Below, piece by piece: positions 1 to 9,603 of a stretch of DNA of 10,800 bases. Every line of letters starts with the position of its first letter. The first letter of the stretch is position 1. Made by a program: the position numbers and the translations under genes. Source of the DNA: Phlegmacium glaucopus (Eukaryota > Basidiomycota > Agaricomycetes > Agaricales > Cortinariaceae). The notes below the pieces were generated by a model that saw only the letters and a program-made list of their open reading frames with translations, was not told the origin of the DNA and did not search any database. Location: contig MU130624.1 of assembly GCA_015039465.1 (NCBI GenBank), forward strand, positions 1-10,800. Direction: 5' to 3'.

Positions 1-2050
1 GTGCCGACTTTCTAGTTGCTCTGGAATCCTTTGCAAGTTCTTCGACTTGGGCCGGTAGTCCCTGTGGGGGGTGTTGACCCAGCTTCTGACGTGCCGACCT
101 TCTAGAGCCTGCCGGTCTTGAAACTTCCTGGACTGGAACTGGTGCCGGTACCAGCATTCCAGAGTCGGGTGGCACATCCAATAATGGAAGCTCCTGTATC
201 TGAGGATGGACTGGTGCCAGTGCCGGTCCTGGCATGATGGTTGCATGGTGACCTGCTGCCGGCCTTGCTTGTTCTACCGGCTCCACTTCTTGGAATGGAA
301 CCGGTGCCGGTACCAGCATCCCAGAGTCAAGTGCTGGTGCCATATTCGATAATGGGAGTTCCTGTATCTGAGGATGGACTGGTGCCGGTGCCGGTGCCAA
401 CGCCGGGACTGGCATGATGGTCGCGTGGTGACCTGTCTCCTGCTGGAGGCGTGAGTCACCTGCAAGGCTAGGGTCGGAGATTGCTGGCGGAATCCCAGCG
501 ACATGAGCGGCAGGTGCTGGTGTGTGAGGGAGCTGCAAAGTGGAATGGATGCCATCTGCCGGCCCATCTCCCTCCAATAGTGCCGGTGCCACAAACTGCC
601 GGTGTACATCTGCCTGTCTGCGAGCCTTTGGTCGCCTCTTCTTCTGTGCCGGCACCTGTTCTGACTCGGCATCGCCATCATTGTAACGGGCAGCTCGAAG
701 GGATCCATTTTTGCGACTAGAGAGTACTGCCTTGAACCGGAAGGCATGTTGTACACCATGGGTCGCTTCACGAGCGGCAACATGTTGAAAGAATTTGATC
801 ATAGCTTCTAGCTTCATGGACCGGGGATCATTGACATTGATACCATTGGGTAAGTATTGAGCATCAATGAAGTCCGAAGGTTTCTTAGTGATTCTTTGGA
901 AAGGTGCCTGCCGTTCCCGGTCCCGGCACGCAAGACCTGTAAGTCAATCAGTTACATAGGTCGTATTGGGTGGAGTCACTTACGATAATGTTGTGTGATA
1001 TATACTCGGTACACTGGTTCCAGGTCATCCTTACTAACTGCACTCCATGATGCAGGACGGGGTGCAATTGGAAATCTGTCAGGATCTAGTTGAATGGTGA
1101 GGACTTCCTGAGGCAACACGGCACCAGGGCCAGCCTTTGCTGCCTGAAGTGTCTTGATATACTCAAGGACTGTTCGTTTCATTTCCTGGGATTTGTCTTC
1201 ATAGATGTCCTCAAATGCCTTGGAATGAATTCCCAGTAGATCGGCAATGTCATCATGACTACAGATTATCCAATTAGACATTGTGAGTCATATATACTGA
1301 CCAATGCATCTCACATATCAATAACAAAGTGGCCAGCCTTGTCAGTATAGGCCACCACAGAGATGGACACAAGACCCATTTCAAGGTAGCGCTCCTTGGC
1401 CGTCGTTGAAAAACGAGAGTACCACTTTTGTTCGGCCAGTCTATGAAAACAAATATTAAGGTCACCTTGTGGTGAACATCAGCACACTCACTTGCATTGC
1501 CTTTCAACCAGCAATCCTTCAACCCGTATTCTTTCCGCTGCCTGGTCGAGTGTCTCCCTCTCCTCGTGCAACATCACATCTATGACATTCTTTGAGGCTA
1601 TCGTGCGATTGGGGAACCACCCCGGAGTATGCATGTTAGCAGACGGCAGCTCCATGATCGATGCAATCTCGGCAAAGACATCTTGTTCCCGGGTCCACCA
1701 TAAGATATCAGTCAGTCGATACTTGATACCTTCTATCAACACCGGCTTCTTGTGCGAGCGCCAGACATTCCTGAGCCATTTAAGAAGTTCCTAGTTTATG
1801 ATCCTACATGTAAGGTGCGAGCCAAGTGCAATAATCCACAACTCACTTCAGTCTGAGCCCGTATCTTATTAGGATCAACTTCCTGCCCACTTCCTTCCCA
1901 ATAGTTGAAAAGAGCGGGGAAGATATGTACTTGTGCAATGGTTTTTCTTGCACTAGGGGAAGTTGCGTTCAAGTAGTCACTTTTGAAAGGATCCATGACA
2001 GCTCTTTCTTGCACATTGTACACTCGACGCAGGCGACCTCCTGGGGGCAT
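1..2050 (-). CDS. Putative transposon companion protein, five exons, 3' end off the window
   Basis: I reconstructed the exons on the minus strand as 2050-1847, 1790-1492, 1440-1315, 1258-984 and 936 to beyond 1. The introns are 56, 51, 56 and 47 bp, begin GTGAG or GTAAGT and end in AG, and every join preserves the frame, giving 613 codons without a stop. Residues 1 to about 300 look globular, with stretches such as IFPALFNYW, LKWLRNVWRSHKK, ILWWTREQDVF, PGWFPNRTIAS and KKPSDFIDAQYLP. A basic patch (QKKRRPKARR) follows, then a Pro/Ala-rich tail with MLVPAPVP and LAPAPAP segments and a roughly 50-residue unit present twice. I do not recognise a named domain; from memory, similar hypothetical proteins occur in Agaricomycetes, which I could not verify. 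The start at 2050 is chosen for A at -3; ATGs at 2086 and 1996 are alternatives. It is divergent from the KDZ transposase across a repeat-filled control region. Confidence 0.8.
125..435 (-). repeat. Two diverged direct copies inside the Pro/Ala-rich tail
   Basis: Positions 125-255 and 286-435 are two direct copies of about 131 and 150 bp, separated by about 30 bp. On the coding (minus) strand each begins with GHHATIMP and runs through VHPQIQELPL and DSGMLVPAPVP to QEV. The length difference is mainly extra Ala/Pro codons made from ACCGGC units in the 286-435 copy. Both copies stay in frame, so the duplication expanded the tail of the protein without breaking it. Confidence 0.85.
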
Positions 2051-2586
2051 TTTCGGGAAGCAACAAAATATAAGACAAGGTATCAACCATCATATCGGCT
2101 GGACCAAGAATCCAACCATCCCTGACCTACTAAACATGAGGCCAGTTAACGTGAAGAGGGGGCCGGCTACCAAAGTATAGAACAAGGTATCAACCAGACC
2201 TTGTAAACATGAGGCCAGTCAGTGTAAATATGGGGCCGGCTACCATTACCTGGGGGCCGGCTCCCATAAACAAGAGGCCGGTTATCGTAAACATACTGCT
2301 GGCTATCCTACACATCATAGATATCAAATACATGAGGCCGGCTACCTTAAAGATGAGGCCGGTGATTGTACATGGAAGGCCAGCTACCCTAAACATACTG
2401 CTGGATACAGTAAACATCAGGCCAGTCATCGCATACAAGGGGCCGGCTACCTAAACATGAGGCCGGTGATTGTAGACGGAAGGCCAGCTACTCTGAACAT
2501 GAGGCCGGCTACCTCAGGCACACATGTGGTGCCGATTATGATTCAATCGAACGCTGTCGTATTCAAATTTCTTTGATTTTACTGCC
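2051..2586. promoter_or_regulatory. Divergent intergenic control region between companion gene and KDZ transposase
   Basis: This 536-bp interval separates the minus-strand gene start (about 2050) from the KDZ start (2587), so it must hold promoters or 5' leaders for both. Most of it (2136-2519) is a 21-bp tandem array. The block ACAAGGTATCAACCA occurs at about 2075 and again at about 2182, showing a longer duplicated unit at the left edge. The 65 bp just before the transposase ATG (2520-2586) are free of the repeat and A/T-rich near the start (TTCAAATTTCTTTGATTTT). I see no certain TATA box. Joint regulation of the two genes is inferred from geometry only. Confidence 0.5.
2136..2519. repeat. 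21-bp tandem minisatellite, about 16 degenerate units
   Basis: The consensus begins ATGAGGCCGGCTACC and continues with six more bases, commonly ending TAAAC, giving 21 bp. Most units are exactly 21 bp. One unit near 2440 is 20 bp, and short unrelated insertions interrupt the array after the second unit (about 2178-2208) and near 2320-2340. The GGCC[A/G]G core is best conserved. Two neighbouring unit types (one starting ATGAGGCCGGTGATTGTA, the next GGAAGGCCAGCTAC) recur as a pair at about 2352 and 2458, so part of the array grew by multi-unit duplication. Because 21 is a multiple of three, open frames run across it on both strands as seven-residue repeats; these are not supported as genes. Confidence 0.9.
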
Positions 2587-5500
2587 ATGTTTGTCACAGT
2601 ACCGAATACAAAGGTTCGCAAACGCAAACGGGGGAAACAGCCTATGATAGATGGAGACCCAGACTCCGCTCATGCAGTCACACACAGAAAAATTACGGAA
2701 ACCAGGAACGACGGAACAATAGTGACGAAACAAATATTGGAGTCATTAGATACTCCACGCCAGACATTATCAGCCAACGCAAATCGACCAGAGACCTTGC
2801 CTATTCGATACGAGATGGATAATGTGTCTCCTCCCCCACCGGAGCGTACAAAGACATATTGGGTGGGCATAATCCTGCGCACAGCTTTACGAGTATACTG
2901 ACATTTCCATCGTTCCAGACACAAAAGGAGTACATTCTGCAGTACGTGGCCCGTGTAGATAGTCTTTTGGAAGCCCTTATGAGTCGGGAGGTACTGGCCG
3001 ACGAAGCAAAGCAGTGCCAGCATTGTGACAAAGGTGTCTTTGCGGTATGGAGGTGTAGAGATTGTGGGATGGGTACTCCCATGTGCCGAGCATGTATGCG
3101 TGTCTCCCACAGAGAGAATCCGTTCCATCGCATTGAGCAATGGAACGGGACTTTCTTTCAGCCAGCTGAGCTGTGGGAGGTCGGCGTGTATTTACTTGTC
3201 CGGCATCATGCCGGTGTATCTATCTGTGACGCGCTCAGATGTCACACCAATTTTTTGGAGAGAGTAGAGAACACGAGAGACAATGAGGAACAGGGTCGGC
3301 TTTCCACGCTAGTGGCCCTGGCCCCGGCACAGGCCACCCACCGGCAGCCTATGAACGATGATGATGACGTTGACATGGCAGAAACTGGATTCAACGCTAA
3401 TCCACTTGAGGATCAAGCTGATGAAGAATTCATGCGCTATCTGCAGGCACTTAGAGATGACAATCTGGGGGATGAACCCCTCGAAAATCCTGCAGATTTG
3501 GGGGAAAAGGAGGACGAATTGGAGGAGGAAGAAACAGAAACCCCTATTTCACACCAATATCTGCCGACAGAGAGTGGTACCGGCAACGGCACATACCTCA
3601 GAGTTGTCCATACCAACGGCATTCATAACATTGCAATGGTTAGCTGCCAATGCCAAGGCGTGGACTTGTTGCCCTGTGATCTTCTGGCAGCCCGTTTGCT
3701 GCCGGCAAGTTTTCAACGGATCAGAACTCTGTTTACCACCCAACTACTGGATCTTTTTCGTTTGTGCAACTTAGAGCTTAAGGCATCGGCTTATCAATTT
3801 TACCACTTGTTACGCCGGCTAACATTGCCGATGGCACCGGCAGAGGTGGTTGATCTTTATAGAGAGTTCCGCCGGATGAGTCGATTATGGCGTTGGATGA
3901 AAAGGTTGAAATGGGCCGGCCATGGCCCTGAAGTGAAAGACGGGGAGCTTGTCAATTTCTGTCCCGCGTGTCCACAACCTGGCGTAAATCTACCTGATGA
4001 TTGGAAGGATGATTCTGCCCGGTGAGTTATTCAACTGATGGATTCACAGTTGTCAGTTAATTGGAGAAAAAGATGGGCATACAAGCATATTTTTGTGGCT
4101 GATGGTAACTTCAAGGCTGATCACATCCGGCAACAGAATGCGGCTGGGGATGTGTGGCTCTCTGAAGGCGGTGGAATTATGCCCAAAACTGAGGAATACA
4201 TGTCATTTCTGCGATCAGCGATTGAGAGGCTAACAGTAAGTACTTTTAACCGGACTTCCAGTGCCGGTGCCGGTGTCATCACACTTGACATTATTTTCAG
4301 AAGGCGCCTTGTGAAAACACATTCAGGGCAATCATGAACTCCTTACAGGCATCCAAAGCATGCGATGTAACAGGTGTAGTAGGCATTGCTTGTGGCCGGC
4401 ATGGCTGCTATGCGCCCAACGCACTCGTAGACCTGTTCAAAGGGGAGCAGCAAAAAAATGTTGATTTTGCCTTTCTCAAAGCCATTACATCCACTCGTGT
4501 CGAGCCAGAGCAAGGAGTACTTCTCATTTACGATATTGCCTGCCAATATTTTGTTCACTTACAGGACCGGATAGGCTGCCAACTCCCATTCGGCCTGGAG
4601 GTTGAAGCGGCTATCGGCCTCTTTCACATTCATGCACACAAAGACGAATGTTTCTTCCGGTATGCCACCTCCTTTATCCCGGGAGCCGGTGTTGTTGCCG
4701 GTGAGATTTTAGAGTCTCTTTGGTCAACTCTGAATTCCATTTCACCCACTGCACGTACGGCAACACTTGCGCACCGGGCTGAAATGTTGGACGATCATGC
4801 AGCTGATTCTAATCACAAGAAAATGCTCGGCATGGTCTCAACTCTATGTAAATCACATCGGAGAGCTGTTGATATGCTTGAACATGCTCAATCATACTAC
4901 AAAAGCCTGACAATTCAGGGTGGACCCATTGCAGTGGATAGATGGAAGCAAGATATTGAAAGCGCTGAACGGAGCCGGCCATTTGACATTACAGCGATGG
5001 ATATATACGCTGCAAAGTTGGAAAGTACACCGGTATACCGGCATGCGGCAAGCGATACCCCCGGATCGGCACTGCACCATTGGATGGCATTGTCTCTGAC
5101 AGTGGAGGAAAAACAGTGAGAAATATCAGCTAAATGTTACATACAATTACTAATGTAGTTTCAGAGTTGGGATTCAGGCAAAGGTCCGACAGTTGGGTCG
5201 ACCCGGCAGTAGCAACTGGGACGCCATCGAAAGGGAACGGGAAGGATTAACAGGATTGATGTTGCAGCTGAAGCAAGCCCAGCAGCTTGCCGAAGTGTCA
5301 GAGACAATTGGCCCACCACTCGTGCAACCTGACATTCCTCAGACCTGGGACGAGATTGCCAATGAGCCGGTTCCAATCAGTCCCGAGACAATCATCCAAT
5401 CAGCACCGGCACCGGCACTGCCTTCACCAAGTATGGATCGGAATACTTCTGCATCCATTGGTCCTTTGCCGATTGAGGAACAACTCCTATGTTTACCTTC

Positions 5501-6283
5501 TAATGGAAATGTAAGTGCGGTCCATCGTGAACTTGAGCTTTCCCATCGCATCTCCCTTGCCGACCACTACCTGAACGGCCTTCGGAATCTGATTGCGGAG
5601 AAGAGCTTCCAGTTTTCACATGTAATTCGTGTGTCCCCACGCAAGGGTGTTACTACACGGTCAAGGGCCTCGGTGAAGAAGTTGAACCTTGACATTGCGG
5701 TTCATTGCCGTATGTATGCCCGCTGCCGTCCCCGGCTGATTGCACTAGGTGCCAACGCGGCCACTCAGTCCCGGCTTAGAGTCCTCACCATTGGCGATGT
5801 GCAGGCCAGCACTGCTGTTATAAATCCAAATGAACCCGGATCCACTAAGCTCAAACTCTCCTGGATTTGGCAAACAGCTGGAGGTCATCGCTTGGGGTTA
5901 ACTGGTGACAACGGTGCCGGTGCCGGTGCCAACACTGATGCCGGAGATCCCAATGCCGATGCCAGCCTTATTGAATGCAAGTCCTTTTCTTACCTACATT
6001 TCAGAGTACTCAATATTAGACAGTTCGACGTGTTCATTGGCTACGTGCAAGAGCACAGCTGAACAGGTGGCAAGAGGAAGTTAGTCTCACTGCATACGAA
6101 ATGCAGTGGACTGTGCGATATTTCTCGTTCAAAAGTCAGAGGTGGGCCGGTGTGACGGGTCCAAACAGCACTGCCGGGCTGGTGGCCTATGCTAAACGTA
6201 AACAAGCAATGTGGGAGCATCTCAGGGTTAGGGCGGACATGACATTTACCTTACTCATTGATGCTTACAAATCACCTTTGTAA
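2587..6283 (+). CDS. KDZ (Kyakuja-Dileera-Zisupton) DDE transposase with CxC2 zinc-binding domain
   Basis: The spliced exons are 2587-2862, 2919-4021, 4073-4235, 4301-5115, 5165-5904 and 6024-6283, 1118 residues with the frame kept throughout. A basic stretch, KVRKRKRGK (9-17), is a likely nuclear signal. A CxC2-type cluster follows: C125, C128, C138, C141, C148, C151, H156, H162, then IEQWNGTFF. It resumes at VVHTNGIH (about 320) and CQC (335-337) after an acidic insert (about 205-312). The catalytic domain shows DGNF (D470), RHGC, YDIACQY (D592), GLFHIHAHKDECF and GEILESLW (E649 or E652), the expected DDE set. The C-terminal part has the family's RVHWLRARAQLNRW segment. The protein should cut and rejoin element ends in the nucleus. 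No stop or frameshift was seen, so it may be active. The least certain joins are 4072/4073 (AAG acceptor chosen so that R-W precedes the DGNF strand) and donor 5905. Confidence 0.95.
4236..4300 (+). other. KDZ intron 3, carrying the TGCCGG motif
   Basis: The donor is GTAAGT and the acceptor TTTTCAG, with phase 0 on both sides; the join brings ERLT next to KAPCENTFRAI. The 65-bp intron contains CCGG three times, including GTGCCGGTGCCGGTG at 4261-4275. That is the same motif that fills the exons and the non-coding right flank, so it is not a codon-usage effect here. Confidence 0.85.
5905..6023 (+). other. KDZ intron 5, with GTGCCG repeats, donor uncertain
   Basis: Reading straight through would reach a stop at 6060-6062 and lose the family C-terminus. 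An in-frame TAG at 6017-6019 means the downstream exon must start at 6020 or 6024. Using donor GTGACA at 5905 and acceptor ACAG ending at 6023 joins phase 1 to phase 1 and restores VRRVHWLRARAQ. The intron would be about 119 bp, longer than the others, and holds GGTGCCGGTGCCGGTGCC. The acceptor side is firm; the donor could lie elsewhere. Confidence 0.65.
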
Positions 6284-6332
6284 TGTTCATTCCACATTTG
6301 GTACAGTTCCATTTATCTGTTGACCATCAACA

Positions 6333-8690
6333 ATGCCAATCCATACTATCTGCCGATTTAACCCTTTCAACCTACAGCATGGGTCAGATCATACATTGCA
6401 TGTGAAGATCCAGGAAGTCATTTACTATGGTGAATCCCGGTTATGGTCTATCGTCAATGAAATCAGCCAGGCCAATGTGGATCAGCAGGTTTGGACTCAG
6501 AAGCTTCTTCATCGGGAACTGGTATGGACGGGTGATTTCCTCTACAGACATACCTGATATAAACATAGCTTTTTATTTTATCATACGTGGGCATTGCAAG
6601 TGCAATTGGCCAGGCCGTGGATGTTCCCATCATCCTGCGGTCCCTGGCTCATAGCATGGCCATGTTGCATGAGGATGACCTCCCGATCGCGTTCGATCCC
6701 GACTTTCTGTTGACACTGGATATTGGTGCACATGAAAATGACAACAAAAGCCGAGTCGTCAGCAATTATGAACGTTCTTGGTGGAAGGGCAGGAAACCAA
6801 GGGACCTTGCGGTGGTAGAGATCCTTGATGAATCCTGTCTCGATAGATGCCTCATGGTTCACAAGATACAACTGGCATTCACTCATAACGGTGTGGTTGT
6901 TGACTCCCCTGTTTCCTCTGGACCCGTGATGCCGGCTTCATCGGGATCTGCCGGTACCCCCAACACCGGTGCCAGTACCGATCCCGATCCCGATCCCGAT
7001 GCCGGTTCCCATCCACTTACGGCAGCGGAGCAATGTCACCAATATCGGGACCTTCTCAGCGGTGTCCTCCAGGACTTCCTTCATACACATAGGTTCGCAA
7101 CGGCCATGGCCAGTGCCTCACAAACTCAATGGAACCTTGATATGCGCCGGGCTTCTACATTTCACCAACTCCATGAAGCTGCACTGATCAAGGAGACCAC
7201 CGGTATGACACCAGCACCGGCATCCTTGCCACCCACATCGTATAGGTGGACTTGGGGTGAAGAGCTCACAGAAGACGATGTTCTTGCCTTATGCCGACCG
7301 GGAACACGCATATGCCATGCGTTACATTCAGGCTATGACGCTTCTTTGAGAGAGGGACGGCTGACAGGAGAACAGTCTCCGGCACCCTCAACAGTGATAT
7401 CCCACGGATGTCATGAGGATCTGCCTGCCGAGGTCTCATTACATCCCCCACACACCGAGTTGACCTATATGCCCTACTTGGCAAACTTTGGTCAGCTGGT
7501 TTATGACCCCCTTTCCAGGTCCCCAAGTATGTCTTTACTTCTTACATTCATCCGGAGAGCTAATGTCTCACACAGCAGTGGTTCGATTCCCATTGGACCA
7601 GTCGGCACTGGCATCAGCCCGGCCCTCATCTCAAAAGAGCTGGTCTTCGGAAAGCGTTGCGTTGGCACCGGCTGTTGAAGGTGCATCGGCCCATGTTGCG
7701 TCAGATGATTGGCCATCGGCAAGCGGGGAAGAAGCAGAGCCGCTGTCGCCATTAATGCCTGGGCAAGAGACAGCCTCAGTGGCGTACAGTTGGTCTTCAG
7801 CAAGTGACGTGAATGTATCGGCACCGGTCTCCCCGGCACATAGTTGGTCTTCAGCACGCACGGCTTCCAACCCGGTGTCACACTCAGCAATGCCTGTGGA
7901 GTCAACACCGGCCCCTGCCTCACAGCTGCATAGTTGGTCTGCGGCCAGTGACGAGGACCCATCGGCCCTGGCAGCAGACTCGGCTTCAAGTGAACACAGT
8001 TGGTCATCGGAAAGCGAGGATGAGCAGGAACCGGGATCCCTCGTGCCGGCCTCACGACTGGCTAGTTGGTCTTCAGCAAGCACGGCTTCCAACCCGGTGT
8101 CACAATCGGCAATGCCTGTGGGAGAGTCAACACCGGCCCCTGCCTCACTGGTGTATAGTTGGTCTGCGGCCAGTGACCAGGACCCATCGGCCCTGGCAGC
8201 AGACTCCGACTTAAGTGAACACAGTTGGTCATCGGAAAGCGAGGATGAGCAGGAACCGGGATCCCTCGTGCCGGCCTCACGAACGGCCAGTTGGTCTTCA
8301 GCCAGCAATAATAGTACAGATGGATTGACAAAGCAGGCAATGATGGCCGACAAGGACTGGCCATCTGCCACCATTGAGAGTGACACAGCAGCCTCAGTCC
8401 TCTCTCCGACTGACACATGCTCGCCAGGTGGCTCAGGCCTAGCCGATAATGATGCCCAATCCAGTCCAAACTCCCAATGTGTTGTGTCACCTTCCTGGAT
8501 TACAATGCACCGTCCTGCCGCCTTGCCACGTGGTGTTGTGCCCTTCAACTTTTCCCATGACCGGCCGCCAACATTGGACAGCCCAGACTCAAGGCCTTCT
8601 GGTGGATATGGCCCTGAAGACTTTGCCTTCTTGCAGGATGACATGTTTGAGGATGAACTATCGGATGAGGAAGAAGAAGGATCTGGTTGA
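6333..8690 (+). CDS. Second putative transposon companion protein with Ser/Trp repeat tail
   Basis: The proposed exons are 6333-6521, 6569-7526 and 7576-8690, giving 753 residues. Intron 2 (GTATGT at 7527, CACAG ending 7575, 49 bp, GCTAAT branch-like sequence) is strong because it joins the upstream frame exactly to the Ser-rich frame. Intron 1 (GTATGG to ATAG, 47 bp) is plausible but less certain. The ATG at 6333 has a favourable CAACA lead and lies 49 bp after the transposase stop; an in-frame TGA sits just upstream. Residues 1 to about 190 look globular (LTLDIGAHENDNKSR, SWWKGRKPRDLAVVEILDES). An Ala/Gly/Pro linker with DPDPDPDAG follows, then a second ordered stretch (about 225-380). The tail has nine SWS motifs between residues 404 and about 621, two DWPS variants and an acidic end (SDEEEEGSG). 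No known domain recognised; a role with the transposase is guessed from position only. Confidence 0.7.
7841..8287 (+). repeat. Tandem in-frame duplication of 222/225 bp within the SWS tail
   Basis: Copy one is 7841-8062 (222 bp) and copy two is 8063-8287 (225 bp). They are nearly identical over long runs; copy two has one extra codon (GGA added before GAGTCAACACC). A third partial start (CAGTTGGTCTTCAGC at 8288) begins the next unit and then diverges. Each copy encodes three SWS motifs plus the segments SAMPV, DPSALAADS and SEDEQEPGSLVPAS. The high identity points to recent duplication or gene conversion. Confidence 0.92.
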
Positions 8691-9203
8691 TTTTTATGTA
8701 CACTACATCTTGTTTCAATGGCAGAGCAGCTGTTTCACCGGTGGTGTTGACCGGCACTGCCGATGGTCCCTTCACCGGCATCTCGAGTGCCGGTAGATAT
8801 TGTCATAAAATACCAACCCTTTCTGAAGTACTTGCTTATATAACTGGCCCACTGCCTGTCCTAGCCCAGTGTTCCACCTTAGGGCAGAAACAAAAACGGT
8901 ACTTGCCAGTGCCAATTTTGTCTGACAGAAAACCCAATGGCATGTCACATAACATTGCATTGGATTCAATGAAAGGAGTGACAACCAGTCCCGGCAACAA
9001 CAGCACAATCATCGGCAGTACTGACACCGGCATTTACGCCGGCCCTGAACCTGTCACCGGCCCTGGGAATTAGGCACCAGCACTGACAACCAACACCGGC
9101 GGTAAGTCTCAGGACCGGCAGCTGGCAAATGCTGGTGTCAATGCAAGGTGGTAGCAACCGCAGGTGGTCCCACAATACAAATCTACCATTGCATAAATGA
9201 ATT

Positions 9204-9226
9204 CTATGAAATATGTGATTTCATAG
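9204..9226. repeat. Perfect 9-bp inverted repeat, A/T-rich
   Basis: CTATGAAAT (9204-9212) and ATTTCATAG (9218-9226) are exact reverse complements around a 5-base loop. It stands out as an A/T-rich hairpin in a G/C-rich motif field. It could be a protein-binding palindrome or a relic terminal structure; nothing else identifies it. Confidence 0.8.
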
Positions 9227-9589
9227 GTTCTAGTTTGCTGAGTTGAATGGTTCCAAGGCAATATAACCATGCTTACTGCCGGTCATGTACACCCACGTGA
9301 CATTCCAACTGGAGGCCGATGCGGCCTCAACCGGCATGGAAGATGACATCGGCGCCGGCATCCAGCTCTGAATGGCAGGCGCCAATTGCCAGTAACAGGC
9401 GCAGGCCGGGGCCAATGAGATCGGCATTGGCAGTAGGATCACTGCTGGTCATCTTAGCTGTCCCATTGACAGGTCCACCGGCACAGACGGTGATGCCCAA
9501 CGGCACTAGATACTGGCAGGGCCGATTATATCAGCACTAGCATTTGGCCCTACCATTCGGGAATGCTGGATTGGCCGTGAGGTGGTGAG

Positions 9590-9603
9590 ACCGGCATGCC
9601 GGT
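9590..9603. repeat. Perfect 14-bp palindrome ACCGGCATGCCGGT
   Basis: The two orientations of the region's recurrent 7-mer, ACCGGCA and TGCCGGT, abut exactly to make a 14-bp palindrome. This is the clearest sign that the 7-mer is a discrete element rather than loose base bias. It could be a dimer site for a DNA-binding protein. Confidence 0.8.

Noticed and set aside
274..783. A 169-codon minus-strand frame rich in Arg and His.
   Set aside because: It is an out-of-frame shadow of exon 5 of the left companion gene, whose true frame is open from 936 to the window edge.
2190..2454. Open frames on both strands through the minisatellite, giving seven-residue repeats.
   Set aside because: They are explained by the 21-bp period, end where a unit is 20 bp, and link to no exon by good splice signals.
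2587..6283. A TET/JBP dioxygenase, known to occur near KDZ transposons in some mushrooms.
   Set aside because: No HxD...H iron-binding pattern with supporting context was found in any of the spliced proteins in the window.
6284..6377. Fusion of the transposase to the downstream gene by an intron from GTAATG (6280) to CCTACAG (6377).
   Set aside because: The phases do not match: the join runs into a stop after a few codons. Two separate genes fit better.
7631..8644. A 337-codon open frame on the minus strand opposite the SWS tail, with AEDQL repeats, plus a 184-codon one at 7501-8055.
   Set aside because: They mirror the repeated plus-strand tail, where a repeat length divisible by three keeps several frames open. 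The plus frame joins by a canonical intron to a globular upstream exon; the minus frames join to nothing.
8687..9073. A 128-codon plus-strand frame in the right flank.
   Set aside because: No recognisable composition or domain, it overlaps the end of the preceding gene, and competing frames exist on the other strand; motif-rich non-coding DNA explains it.
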